Below are positions 47,413 to 57,934 of a DNA stretch of 64,000 bases, piece after piece. The stretch is taken from positions 8,137,805 to 8,201,804 of the forward strand of contig NC_079484.1 of NCBI RefSeq assembly GCF_026230105.1, in the 5' to 3' direction. The notes below the pieces were generated by a model. That model did no database searches, was not told the origin of the DNA, and was given only the letters and a program-made list of their open reading frames with translations. The stretch is from Diorhabda sublineata. Taxonomy: Eukaryota > Arthropoda > Insecta > Coleoptera > Chrysomelidae. A program made the position numbers and the translations under genes. How positions within the stretch are numbered: position 1 is the stretch's first letter; the number at the start of each line of letters is the position of its first letter.

Positions 47413-48073
47413 AGGCCCTGCGCACACGGGTCGACTCATTTGCAATTCAAGTTGTCAACGGGAGTCGCGCGCAACCTTATTTGTGTTTCATAGTGGAAGT
47501 CCTCACGCGGGCCAACTGCGAGTCGTCAACTCAAATCCAGATGGCAACATGAATCGCATGAGTTGCGTGCCTTACAATAGAACACCACGAGTGCGGAGAG
47601 CCTTATATTATTTAAAATGAGTGATCAATCCTTTCTTCGACTGGTACAGATTCCCTGATATTGGTATTAGGCCTCTGTATTGTAGGAGCAACCAATCTCG
47701 CTTTCAGTTCTTCTGGGTTAAGTTTTTTTGAATATAAGGACGACACCGATATTTCCTTCTTCCTCCTCTACGATACCGTCTGTAATGATAGTAATCTATG
47801 ACTTCTTCCTCAGACTCACTACTTTTAGAATGCATTTTCAAAAACTAGCACTACATGAAGTAAAATTATAGAAATATAATTTCACTCGTCCGAGCTCTGT
47901 TGCCAACTGAAACCGACTATCAGCCGAGAATTGCGGACTAAAGTTACATACATGGTACCCCTGTGTGCGAACTCCAGTTGCAAACAGGCACAACTCCGAT
48001 TGCACGATTCTGATTGTGCGTTGCGCAGTCAAGCTGCAAACTCAAATTGCAAACGAGTCGACTCGTGTGCGGG
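47413..48073 (-). mobile_element. PIF/Harbinger deletion derivative with terminal inverted repeats
   Basis: The left end GGCCCTGCGCACACGGGTCG then ACTCATTTGCAATTCAAGTT, and the complement of the right end (CCCGCACACGAGTCGACTCG then TTTGCAATTTGAGTTT), form imperfect terminal repeats of about 37 bp. TAA precedes the left end, but the last bases of the right end seem lost. Inside, on the minus strand from 47,835, MHSKSSESEEEVIDYYHY, then RRYRRGGRRKY and PYIQKNL give the acidic and Arg-rich start of a Harbinger nuclease. RLVAPTIQRPNTNIRESVPV follows with a large internal deletion. Nonautonomous. Confidence 0.8.
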
Positions 48074-48289
48074 AAATCTACATCTTTGTTCCATTTTAAT
48101 TTAAACTTGTTCCTTCTCATACAGGGTTTTACAAAAAAAGGTGATTCCATCTCTAGGATAGATAGAAAATTAAAATATATTTGGGGTTTATTCAGTAAAA
48201 AATTTTCGTAACGCCATCCGTATTTAAGATGAAGAAAGAAAAAAAATTATAGCTCTCAATCCAAATTTTTTAAAATGTATTCTATTTAA

Positions 48290-48760
48290 AGACGAGATCA
48301 CTTTTAGGCGACAACGTATGTTTAACTCCCATAATGCTCACTACTGGTATGATGATAATCCACATGTCAAAAGTGTATCACATTACCAACACTCATTTAA
48401 AGTTAATGTTTGGGCAGCAACTTAAGGTAACAAATTAATAGGCTATCACATTCTACCTGGAAATTCAAATGAAATAGTTAGATGTACCTGGATTTTTTGA
48501 TCAATCACTTATTCGAGACATCATAAGATTTGACCCTAAACGAGCGAAGATCTCTATTTTTTCCGATGGATTGGTAGAGGTGTAGAAGCTCCGATTCATT
48601 GGCCTCCTCGGTTATGTTAGAGAAGTAAATTCACCTCAAAAATTGAAAGACAGAACGTTAACGTCAGTTCAATGACATGACTTCCAACCGTTTAGAATCA
48701 AAATCAAATCATAATATTCCGAAAGCGGTACAAAGTATCGAGTTTTAACCAAGAATACCT
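48290..48760 (+). mobile_element. IS630/mariner-type transposase relic, distinct from the 9-kb/57-kb family
   Basis: The plus strand reads NSHNAHYWYDDNPHVKSVSH, then QHSFKVNVWAAT and GNKLIGYHILPG; later in another frame FRWIGRGVEAPIHWPPR. These correspond to the N-HN-HYW-DNPH...FSVNVW-G block and the RWIGRGG---WPPRSPDL block of the same broad transposase class as the intact element, but with clearly different sequence. The catalytic Asp motifs are eroded. About 48,790-48,880 may hold its 3' end. Confidence 0.75.
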
Positions 48761-49189
48761 TCTTGGTGTAAAATAAATGGTGTTCACTTGAAATTTTGCT
48801 TAATGAATGTAGTATTGAAAAAGTTACGTTCAATACTACATGGTACGAACCGTGTAACTAGCGCCCCCTATGAAAGTCAGACATAAAAACAAATTCATTG
48901 GATTTTTAAGCTTTTGAAAAAGTAGTTGCGGCATAATCGTAGTAAATGTTTGTTTTCTTCAACGCCCTTTATCTTAAATATTCTTCATCTTCCCTACTAT
49001 TAGAATAATCATAAAGTAACAATAATCTATAGAGGGTGTCTTGTAAGTGATGTCAGTTTTCATATGTGGAAATTCCTATTTTTGAATTTGAACATATCGT
49101 AACTTATTACTTCACTCTTTAAAATATTTTATCTTCATTTAATTAAATATAAAATTCATGTATTGTTAAACATTTTTATTATTGGAATC

Positions 49190-50000
49190 AAAAGTTCAAG
49201 CAGCTGTGGCAGCATGAAAAGTATAGGAAATCAAAGGGAAAGATGCAGTTAGTAAGGGAACGGCAAAGCGTTGGTTTAATCATTTTAATAGTTGGAATTA
49301 GATACTTGAAGATCGTTCGCTCGCGTGGAATTTTGAGGTTATAAAGGAAGCAGAAGGAAACCAACCTAGTACCAGCATTCACCACCAGCATTCACCAAGT
49401 ATGGCACTCCCTTGCGCCTTCTAAAAATACAATACATCACTATTTAAAATAATTAGATTTATGAACTAACCAAAATTCATGCGAAACGTCGAATAGAGGA
49501 GTGTAACCAGCTCCTTGCCCTGCCGAAATCTGATTGATATTTGCGATGAAGAATGGAATTATGTGAACAAACAGAATATGGAAAATCAGCAGTTGAACAA
49601 AATGCAATTACCAGAACCCGCGGCAGAGACAGGTCAATTAAAGCGAAAAGTCTTATATGTCTGGTAAAATGATGAAGGTTTACTGTACTTCACTTCACTT
49701 CACGACATCATTTCAGTTGGTTGAAATATCACTGCCGTGGTATATGATGCACAGCTGATGCGAATTTATTAGGTTTTATTGGAAAAATATCCAGGTAGAG
49801 TTGTTAGAGAGTTGCGCGGAATACGATCGAAGAACTTGGTGCTATTGAACTAGTACAACATCCAGTTTTTAATCTGGACCTTGCACCGTCAGATTTCTAT
49901 TTATTCAGATTCAGAAATTTTTGCATGGGAAATAATTTGATTCCGGCAGGTAATGAAAATGCAGTGCAACAGGTTATACTTCGTTTGTTCATATTTCCTT
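49190..50000 (+). mobile_element. Mariner relic, SETMAR/mauritiana-like
   Basis: The N-terminal part reads KGKDAVSKGTAKRWFNHFNS, then ILEDRSLAW (compare AVSxRTAQRWFxRF ... EDxPRSGRP), and the C-terminal part reads LGAIELVQHPVFNLDLAPSD followed by FYLF (compare LGWEVLxHPPYSPDLAPSDYHLF). Between these, frame changes and substitutions obscure the catalytic core. Its 3' edge stops about 50 bp from the polyadenylation signal of cuticle gene 3, on the opposite strand. Confidence 0.8.
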
Positions 50001-50050
50001 TGTAAGTTAGGGTATATTAATGGGAAAAATAAATTTTAATTCATATCGTA

Positions 50051-50056
50051 TTTATT
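50051..50056 (-). promoter_or_regulatory. Polyadenylation signal of cuticle gene 3
   Basis: AATAAA on the minus strand, 12 nt downstream of the stop codon, giving a very short 3' UTR if used. Confidence 0.7.
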
Positions 50057-50068
50057 AAAAATCTCAAA

Positions 50069-50767
50069 TCAAAATACAGTTACGGTACTATAAGTGAATG
50101 GAGCCGAAAATCCTGGTAATGCAATGTATGGGCTAGATACATATGGTGCACTAAAAATATTTGTTGCAACTCTGGCTACTGGAAGGGGAGCTGGTGCAAC
50201 AGCAGCAACAGGAGAAAGTTGCGGTTCTTCAGGAACTAATTCTAATTTAGCTGGTTTAGCTTTGCGTGGATCGTTCTTGGCATGATCCCTTTTAAGATCT
50301 AAAGGTTCTCTACGTTCATTATCAAAATTATCCGGTCTCGCCACAAGACGTTGTCTAGCTACGTAACGTTGAGTTAATGGTTCAGCAGCTACAATGGGTT
50401 CTAGGTCAGCAGCTTCTACAGCTACAGTATCGGGTTTTCGAGCTACTTCAACAGCTGGTGCAACTTGAGGTAATACAGCAACTAGTGGTTCTTTTTTGAC
50501 TACAGCAACGAAACCATTGATTGGATCGGCTCTATATCGAACAGTTCTTCTAGTTCCATCAGGATCGTTAAGGCTATATTGGCCAGTTACTACGTCACCA
50601 TTTCGGTTTTCTACTTGGCTTTTCGAATCGCCGGTCAATGAGTCTTGTACATCATAAGCGTAAGAATATCCTGAATCAGAGTTAGAGGTGAGAACAGGTG
50701 GAGTTGGTTGGTTCAGTGGCTGAACAGCTGCTTGAACAAAGCCAGTAATGGCGACAGTGAAGATGAT
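50069..50767 (-). CDS. Cuticle gene 3, exon 2
   Basis: It follows acceptor TTTTCCAG and continues the signal peptide (IIFTVAITG), then spacer, RR-2 domain and charged tail to the TGA. A frame opening at a TTG at 50,638 is internal and not the true start. Confidence 0.95.
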   Translation of the reverse strand: MIFTVAITGFVQAAVQPLNQPTPPVLTSNSDSGYSYAYDVQDSLTGDSKSQVENRNGDVVTGQYSLNDPDGTRRTVRYRADPINGFVAVVKKEPLVAVLPQVAPAVEVARKPDTVAVEAADLEPIVAAEPLTQRYVARQRLVARPDNFDNERREPLDLKRDHAKNDPRKAKPAKLELVPEEPQLSPVAAVAPAPLPVARVATNIFSAPYVSSPYIALPGFSAPFTYSTVTVF

Positions 50768-52732
50768 CTGGAAAACGTTAAGTTATTTATTTGCAATAAG
50801 AAACAGTAATTCAATTTAAATATATAAATCAAGTTTAATAGGTTGTTTCGTATCGAAACAAAATTATTTATTATGTATATATCGGTTATTTACGAGGATT
50901 CTCCTGTCCCAACAAAAAAACACGAAAATTTCGGAAAAAAATATTTTCATTATTGAATATAATCTCCTTTTAGTTCCATACACTTTTCCCAGCGATATTC
51001 AATAAGTTCGATGCCCTTTTTATTATAAAATAGTCAATAATATTGGAAAATATTTGACCGCCGAACCAAATTTCAAGTCTAGGAAGAGAGAAAATAGTCA
51101 GAGAGCCGAAATCTGACGAATAGTGTGCATGATGTAGCAATTCGAACTCTATTTTATTAATTTAGACCATTGCAATAACGCTGGTGTATTATCTAGATGA
51201 AACAACCCTTTCTTCCTAGCCAAATACGGCTGTTTTCGCTTGATTTGTTCGCTCAGACATTGCAATAAGTTCGGATAATACTCGCCGTCGATATTTTCTC
51301 TTTTTTCAAGAGAATTAATGAAAATTGACCCACGCACATCTCAAAAAACCGACGCCATGATAGATAGACGTTCATATTTTCTTTGGAGCCACTTCTCCCT
51401 TTTTAGTCCATTGATTTGATTGTTCTTGTGTTTCGGGTGTGAAGAGGTGGACCCACATTTCATCCATGGCTAGGAAACCGCTCAAAAAATCGGCTATATT
51501 TCTGTGAAACATTGCCAGACAAACGCGACATTCATCTTGCGCAAAGCTTTCTCATATTATGTACCACACTTTTGAAATGCCTACCAAGCCTGCTAGCTCG
51601 CTCACTTTCAGTTGACGATCAACCTGGTGGTATTTTCCTAGCAACTACCTTCATCTCTAGGTCAGTCTAGGTACTTCTAGGACCATCCCGTATATTGTGC
51701 TACACACGGAAGGGATATCGAAGCAAATAACGTGGTAATAATTTTCTTCTTTTCTATTTCTTTTCTTAGTCTTCCAGTCATTAATTCTTCTCTCCAAGTT
51801 ATATTTGAGAAGAAGAAACATTTATTTCAATATATTATTAAATTTACAATATCATGATGTAAATACATGCCCTAATTCTCGAAGTCCCTTCACATTTTAT
51901 ATCCTATAGCTGCGTGAAATCCATTCTACCAATAGAATATAGTTGTTTTCAAACCATGTCAATACTGTTTTTGACGTATGACACGTCCCTCCGAGTACAA
52001 AGTTACTTTCAACGTTGAGAACAAACATTCTTTAAGAATAGTAAAATATTTATTGGTATTGACGTTACCTTTTATGACCATCTGACATCTTCGACCTACA
52101 TCGATACCCACGTTATATAGGATGTCAGAAATTGAACTTTTCCTTTCATACAATATTTGGATATGTCTCTTTTCTTCCAGGGTGAATTCACTAATGATTG
52201 TCACTTCAAAACAATAATCATAGTGCTCAACTATTCCATTCACCAATTTTTACGATCTCTGACCTATTTTTATCTATTTTTTCCTGCGTTAAGGCGAATA
52301 AACATTTTATTGTGGTCTCCAGAAAACGATATTGAACAAAAAATTAGTATTATAAAATTACACTCAACAGGTACTGATTGATTATTTTCAAACATCTGCT
52401 GAAATCATTTTTCAAATATATTTTGAGGAAAATTGATATTTTGGTAGGTGTGCAAATTAAAACGGGATGGAGATCGTACCTTCTGTTTGCGATTGTTTGA
52501 AATAGCAGTAGAAAGATAAGTACTAGTGTGATAAATATTATAACGAAAAGTAACGCAAAATACAGTATTTTTTGATGCAGATATTAAAAGTGGAAAATCG
52601 ATAGTTCTTAATAAATATATAATATTACACATTTATAAGTATATTTAGCTCTGGGAAAACACGGTTGATTTTGCAAATATTTTCATTTGATAATTTTATC
52701 TATAATTTACATTTTCTTACCTTAATGAACAT
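50069..52732 (-). CDS. Cuticle gene 3: RR-2 CPR protein, two exons
   Basis: Secreted chitin-binding cuticle protein of 236 aa. The coding exons are 52,732-52,721 (MFIK) and 50,767-50,069, with a 1,953-bp GT-AG intron in phase 0. Spliced residues 1-17 (MFIKIIFTVAITGFVQA) form a signal peptide. The RR-2 domain is about residues 38-96: YSYAYDVQDSLTGDSKSQVE, then VVTGQYS, NDPDGTRRTVRYRADP and NGFVAVVKKEP. Compared with the RR-2 consensus, VDY is replaced by VRY and the terminal FNAVV by FVAVV, so the domain is slightly divergent. The tail is richer in Glu, Asp, Arg and Lys than in gene 2 and ends with an Ala/Pro/Ser part (TVTVF). Convergent with gene 2. The intron contains a mariner relic. TATA and initiator precede exon 1. 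Confidence 0.93.
50900..51700 (-). mobile_element. Mariner relic in intron 1 of cuticle gene 3
   Basis: On the minus strand LKVSELASLVGISKVW is a helix-turn-helix remnant. AMDEMWVHLFTPETQEQSNQ then WTKKGEVAPKK is the first catalytic Asp block (DETWIH-YTPE). In another frame FINSLEKRENIDGEYYPNLL and LARKKGLFHLDNTP cover the second Asp region. The third Asp block is only faintly visible (LFSLFLDLKF), and the end reads GHRTY-stop-ISLGKVY. It lies on the same strand as the host gene. Inactive. Confidence 0.8.
52721..52732 (-). CDS. Cuticle gene 3, exon 1 coding part (MFIK)
   Basis: ATG TTC ATT AAG then GTAAGA. It is 27 nt after the predicted start site and joins in phase with exon 2 to give a canonical signal peptide. 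Confidence 0.88.
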
Positions 52733-52750
52733 TTTTACTGAACAATTATG

Positions 52751-52790
52751 ATTAAACTGATACCACAATCGATGAAACATTAGTTTTATA
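52751..52790 (-). promoter_or_regulatory. Core promoter of cuticle gene 3
   Basis: TATAAAA on the minus strand (52,790-52,784) and initiator TCAGTT (from 52,760), about 32 nt apart as in gene 2. Confidence 0.85.
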
Positions 52791-53244
52791 CTAATATCGG
52801 CATTCATTAGAAAAGAAGAACTGAATACAAAGTAATTTTGCAATTCCTGTAGATGTAGTAGACAATATTTTTTTAGGTTGTGTTCTTGACTTTAATTTTA
52901 CTGTTATTGGCAATATTCTAAAAAATCGTTACGGTATTTGTTAAAAATCCCTTATTTCAAATTACCCAAGAATGGTGAAGGTGCAGGACTGCAAGACATT
53001 CTAAGAAAATATAAAATTCGTTAACACTCCATTATTACGGTTAGACTGTCATTTTATTTTTGTATTTCATCAGAAGTGAACAATTTCTTGTTGTGATTGT
53101 GAAATTGTGGTTGTTAATATTCAATAGCTGTGAAATTTGAAGGTGTTTATCTATATGTGCAGGGTCACTGATGAGTTTGTACTCTGAATTGTTTATGAAG
53201 CTGAACTCTGGGGTTTGAGATTTTATCTATTTAATTATTTTTAG

Positions 53245-53805
53245 TTGCGATTGTTGAATACACAAAATTTAGGAGATGATTACTCCTATGAAATTAAGAT
53301 GGGTCTTTCCTATAACAAAATTTCCTCAGCCTATTCCGAGATATCACCCTTAAAATGTGGGGGCTATAACGTTCTTGTATTTTTTGAAAAAAATATAGAC
53401 TATGATGTTTATTTTGTTTTTCTGTAGTTATTGGTATTGGGAATAAAATGGAGAATGAAAAATATTTTTAAATAAAAGAAGACTTTCAGTTTATAATTTT
53501 ATATCATAAAACTTTATCTTTAAAATAGTTTTGATATGAGATTAAGTAACGGCTGCTAATTTCGACCTCGTATAATGTAACAGGAATAGGTTAGTCCTTT
53601 GCGAGTGCAAGAAAATTACAGAATTTCAAGTTTCTAGCATTACTGAAATCCTAGAAAAATAAACTCCATTTAAGTGATCCTTTTAAGGGTGATATATCGA
53701 AAGGAGTTGATTGAAGAAACTTTGTTAGTGACATATCTCAATTGCATACGAGTAATCACCCAGTGAATTTTGTTGCAAGAATTTAGAGACAGCCTGTATA
53801 TCTTG
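53245..53805. repeat. MITE-like element with inverted arms
   Basis: The left arm has ACACAAAATTTAGGAGATGA, TTACTCCTATGAAATTAAGA and ATATCACCCTTAAAATG. The right arm has CATTTAAGTGATCCTTTTAA, GGGTGATATATCG, then CATACGAGTAATCACCCAGT and GAATTTTGTTGCAAG. The arms are imperfect reverse complements around a centre of about 230 bp. This is the most complete member of the family also seen at 22.2, 23.1 and 44.3 kb. The outer border GAATTTAGAGACAGCCTGTA parallels GAATTTAGAAACACCCTGTG at 44.6 kb. Confidence 0.7.
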
Positions 53806-53809
53806 TTAT

Positions 53810-55400
53810 TTTGTATCAAATGAAGTAATCCCTAAATACGTTAAAAAATTTTGAATAATGTTAAAATTGAATGTTTTTGGGAAATTACTTCAAAAAACGA
53901 ATTTAAAATTTTCATTTAAGAAAATCTAATATAACACCTCCGACGAGAAGCTTTATAGAGCCGCCACTTTGAAACAAGATCTCATAAGCAGTTAAGGCTA
54001 CTGATGTTTGTTGAAATTGACGTTTTTTTCTGAGTTCTCAATGTCATAAAACGAGGAATGTGTAAAATCGTTGGAACAGGTGAAAGAACATCGTTTGTAA
54101 TAAAATTTATTGAGATTTGAAGAAAAAATATATTGAGTAAAATTTAATTCCTATTTTCAACCACACTTTATTCAATTCATTCTGTTATTTTTTTTATGTT
54201 TTTTCCTGTTCAGATGAAAATTTCCAATCACATGTTCTCATTCAACTAATTCAATAAATATTTGATAATATTTTCCACGATGGATTGTCATGATTTTTGG
54301 TCTCTCTTACTAGAAAATCACATAGTTTATAACTGATTCCATATATATGATTTTTATTTCTAAACTCTTTTCTTCTTCTCCCTTGATATAAATCAGAAGT
54401 TCAGGAACTAAACTGCAAATTTTTCACTCCTGTACTCTTTAATTAGCTATTATATTCCAACTTTTTTTCATATCTCAAATTTACTTTTTTCCCAAAAATA
54501 GAACGCTTTCTGACAACCTTCTTTCTTTTCAAACACTTATAGACGAGAGACGAAAAAAAAAACAAAAGAGCGATGAACACTTTTATATCTTCGGATTTTT
54601 TTCTATCGCATGTTTTATAGAAACCATCTATAGTCAATATCGAAAAATTATGAATCACAAATTTCCCTGTTTTTATATAAATATAAGTATTTTTGATTAC
54701 TCTCAAATAGTTCACATATATAATTACATTATTTGTTTATACTCTAAATTTTCATTTCATACACAATTTACAAATTTAATTGACTCCTAGTATTGCTACA
54801 ATCAACATAACTATGTTTTCACGATATAAATTCTAAATTTAACATATGTAACGGTTCTTATTTATATTTTTTTACATTAAACTCACCGTATTTCAATAAA
54901 CTTGTTTCAATTAATTTCTTTGAAATTAAAAATTGATACCTCATTCTGTAACAAAATCTGTCGAATTTATAACAGCTGATCTAAGATATGAAAAGTTATG
55001 TTAATTTTATCAAACTTAAAACTATTGAAGAATTTGAAATCAGTACTTATTATTTTCAGTATCATCAATTTAAATAATTTTATAATGAAATATTATCTAG
55101 ATCTAGAAAATTTATCTTGCTTGGATAATATTCTTATATATACATGTAAATATTTTATTATCTGTGTTTTTTTTCATCTTTGCTTCAGGCTTTGGACGTT
55201 TATAACAATAAAATAAATACAATTGAAAAATTCACAAAATATTTATTTCAAATTCTTTAAACATCCTCTACTATTTTTACTACACCCCCCCCCATCCGTT
55301 TCTGTCCTCTGTCCTTTCTCTCCACTAAGTTATTCCACTAATCTGAAATCTGATGTCACCTCTCCTATTCATTTCTTTTTCGTCCTGCCTTTTTTTATCA
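53810..55400. other. Very AT-rich stretch, nothing recognised
   Basis: No coding motif. A poly-C run of 9 is near 55,285, and ACACTTTATTCAATTCATT near 54,163 may be another scrap of the MITE family. Confidence 0.45.
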
Positions 55401-55690
55401 CGATTTATTTCCGTTTACATAAATAAATCGATATATCAAACTGTTTACAACCAAGGTATTTATAGTATTTGTGCCCGAGATTATCCCCTACCTATATTAA
55501 CAAATCTAACAAAGGTCGCTTTTTAATCTGGTTATATTTATGTATCATACACCAAATATGAGCTCTGTATCCAAGTTATAGTTTTTAAAATTGTAAACCG
55601 TAGAAATTTCTAAACGTAAAATATCGAAATATTACTGTTAGATAGATAGAACTTATTATAGTTGTGGAGGCGGTGTTCAAAGAAAAGTTA
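55401..55690. repeat. Outer inverted repeat, left arm
   Basis: Reverse complement of 60,730-61,040 at very roughly 80 percent identity by eye. Shared words include TATTTCCGTTTACA, TTTATAGTATTTGT, CTTTTTAATCTG, TATCATACACCAAATATGAG and CCACAACTATAATAA. See the right arm. Confidence 0.8.
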
Positions 55691-56620
55691 CGCTAAAATC
55701 CAATACTAAAAATGCTTCTCGAAAATTATGCAGTATCTTTTCGGAAAAAGTTTTCAAAACTTCAAGCAAAGTTGTCAAATAACAGACTGGAACATGCTCT
55801 CTGGTGATGTGGATTTCGAATTTTCTAGATGCATAACAACACTAACTAGTCTGGCATCCAAGTTTTTTTCCCGTCAGACGTATTCAAAATAAGCAAAATA
55901 AACCGTAGTTGACTAAAAGTTTACGTATATCTGCAAAGAATACGCGATCTTTATCACATCTAAGGAAATTCTCGCATAGTGTCTTCTTCAAAAATTACGT
56001 GAAACTATACAAAAAAATTTATCATGACACAATAGAAGCTGCCAAAGATATTTATTAAATAGGAGACTCGCCAATTCTCGTAATGTGCATTGGTGCATTG
56101 CGAATGATCTAAGAAATAAGGCTTCTTCATCGAGCATAATCTCTAATTCACCTGGTAACCTCAATACTTACTTTGTGAATGTGGTCAAAGATTTATCAAA
56201 TTCTCCTCCTTCACATGATCCGCTTTCATATCTTCCTGATGCTAACGCTAACTTATATAGTTTCTTCTTTATGCTCGTAGTTTTAGAGAGTTTTGCAGTA
56301 CAATTAATGATATCAAAAATAAATGGAACTCTGAAACTAATGGACTTACATCAACAATGTTTTGGAGTCTGCCAGATTACACATTAAATCACTTTACCAC
56401 TTTAATTAACGTCTCATTTAAAAATAACACTTTTCCCAATTGTTTTAAGACGGCTATAATTATACTTCTGCATAGAGGAGGAGATAAAAATCAAGCATCG
56501 AATCATCGCCTAATTTTGCACTCATTTCTACATTATATAATATTATAGAAAGATTGGTCAAAAAGAGGCTTTCAATTGTGACCCTTTTTTTGAATACCAT
56601 GTTATAAAGAATAGTTGTCA
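55690..56620 (+). mobile_element. LINE relic: linker and first reverse transcriptase block
   Basis: Pieces in order: KNYVKLYKKIYHDTIEAAKD (endonuclease-RT linker, W--Y-N-Y-K-I--AK), then NLNTYFVNVVKDLSN (LN-YF--V block), then HFTTLINVSFKNNTFPNCFK followed by TAIIILLHRGGDKNQASNHR (the SL--G-FP--WK-A-V-PL-K-GD----NYRPIS block). This is a CR1/Jockey-type LINE. The catalytic part downstream is missing. It lies between the left outer and left inner inverted-repeat arms. Confidence 0.8.
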
Positions 56621-56750
56621 ACCTTTGTGCTCATTTCCTCCAATTATCATAAGCACCAGACTTTAACATTTTTCTTTTTTCCTGTTCTTGAGGCCCTTGG
56701 ACGTTTTTTCGTATTTCCCAATGATAGGTTAGTTTGAGGCTACAGAAATT
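56590..56750. repeat. Inner inverted repeat, left arm
   Basis: Reverse complement of 59,748-59,922. Shared words are GAATACCAT-TTATAAA-AATA, GCACCAGACTTTA and GTTAGTTT-AGGCTACAGAA. Confidence 0.8.
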
Positions 56751-57520
56751 ATAAACTTCAGAATTTCTCTGATAGTTTGCAAGAAAAAGAAATTGAGGAA
56801 AAAAATATCAAATCAGAGTACCACCGTTGTTTTCTCTAAATGCGCTGAAAATGAGATTTATCGATATGATACGAATTTCCTCTACATTTTAATCATTTTT
56901 CATTTGCCATATTTCACATTTTTTTATCAATATTTTTGATACTTCACAAATCAAATTGCAAAAAGATAGAGCTTTTGGTCTATCAGTGGATCTCACCTTT
57001 TAGAGTGCGATCCGAGGGCACCATATCACTTTGGACATATCTGGTCCGTCATTTGTCTCAAAACGCTACATAATTGATACTTGCAAATTGGAAAATTATT
57101 TTTCATCGCAGCATACGCTTCGTGCTGCACAGTTCCTTCCTATTACCTATTTTTTTCAAATAGCGTCAAAAATGAATTATGATTACTTATATCAAAAGTA
57201 ATTATTGAAAATGTTATAACCGAAATGTGTATTTAAATTCTTAATATTCGTAACACCACCTATCGCAATCTATTTAGAAGCTATGATTGTAAATATCAAC
57301 TTATTTAATTATCGCTAATTGGTCAAGTGATTCGTAGATTTTTTTAATTGATTCACGTGACAATCATTGGGAGTTAGTAAGTATGCAAAATTTCAAGTTG
57401 ATTAGTTAACAGAAAGTTAATTAAATATTGATTGCAAAATTTGTACCATACTAACAGACAAGCAGTGTATTGAAAAGGAAATTATTGTCGCAATAGCATA
57501 AAGTGTATGCTTTTGATATA

Positions 57521-57928
57521 CAGTGCTTTTCAGATAAAAGTATCCACCTTTAATAACTTTTGTAATACTGGTATTTACACAAAAACCAAAAACACGTCAA
57601 TTTATGTTGGAAGAGGCAAGCATTTTGGCTTATTTAAACTTACTGGAAAAGCCACCCCCTCACCCCTAGCAGCATCACCTTTATTTTTTTAAATTACTTG
57701 TCATATTTTCTATGTAAAATTTGGATACTCCTTTTTGAGCTGATTTCAAAAATGTATAATACTTGTAGGTTAAAGTGGTTAGTTTATGAGATAAACAATT
57801 TTTCTTTTAAGAGCACAAATTTTATTTATTATTTCCTATTTTTCTATTACTTTCACCTTATTTGCCTGTACTAAAATGGGTTGTACAACAGTTCAAACTC
57901 TTTAATCTTTTTAACTGTGCTATTTATT
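57521..57928. repeat. Left terminal inverted repeat, transposon copy 2
   Basis: 408 bp, the reverse complement of 59,137-59,530 apart from scattered changes and about 14 extra bases in the TATTTCCTATTTTTCTATTA region. Confidence 0.9.
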
Positions 57929-57934
57929 ATGAAG

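Noticed and set aside
51959..52246. 95-codon minus-strand frame with GNVNTNKYFTILKE, suggestive of a Tc1 transposase segment
   Set aside because: The match is short and no SPDLNPIE block or QDN block follows in any frame, so I left it out of the annotation.
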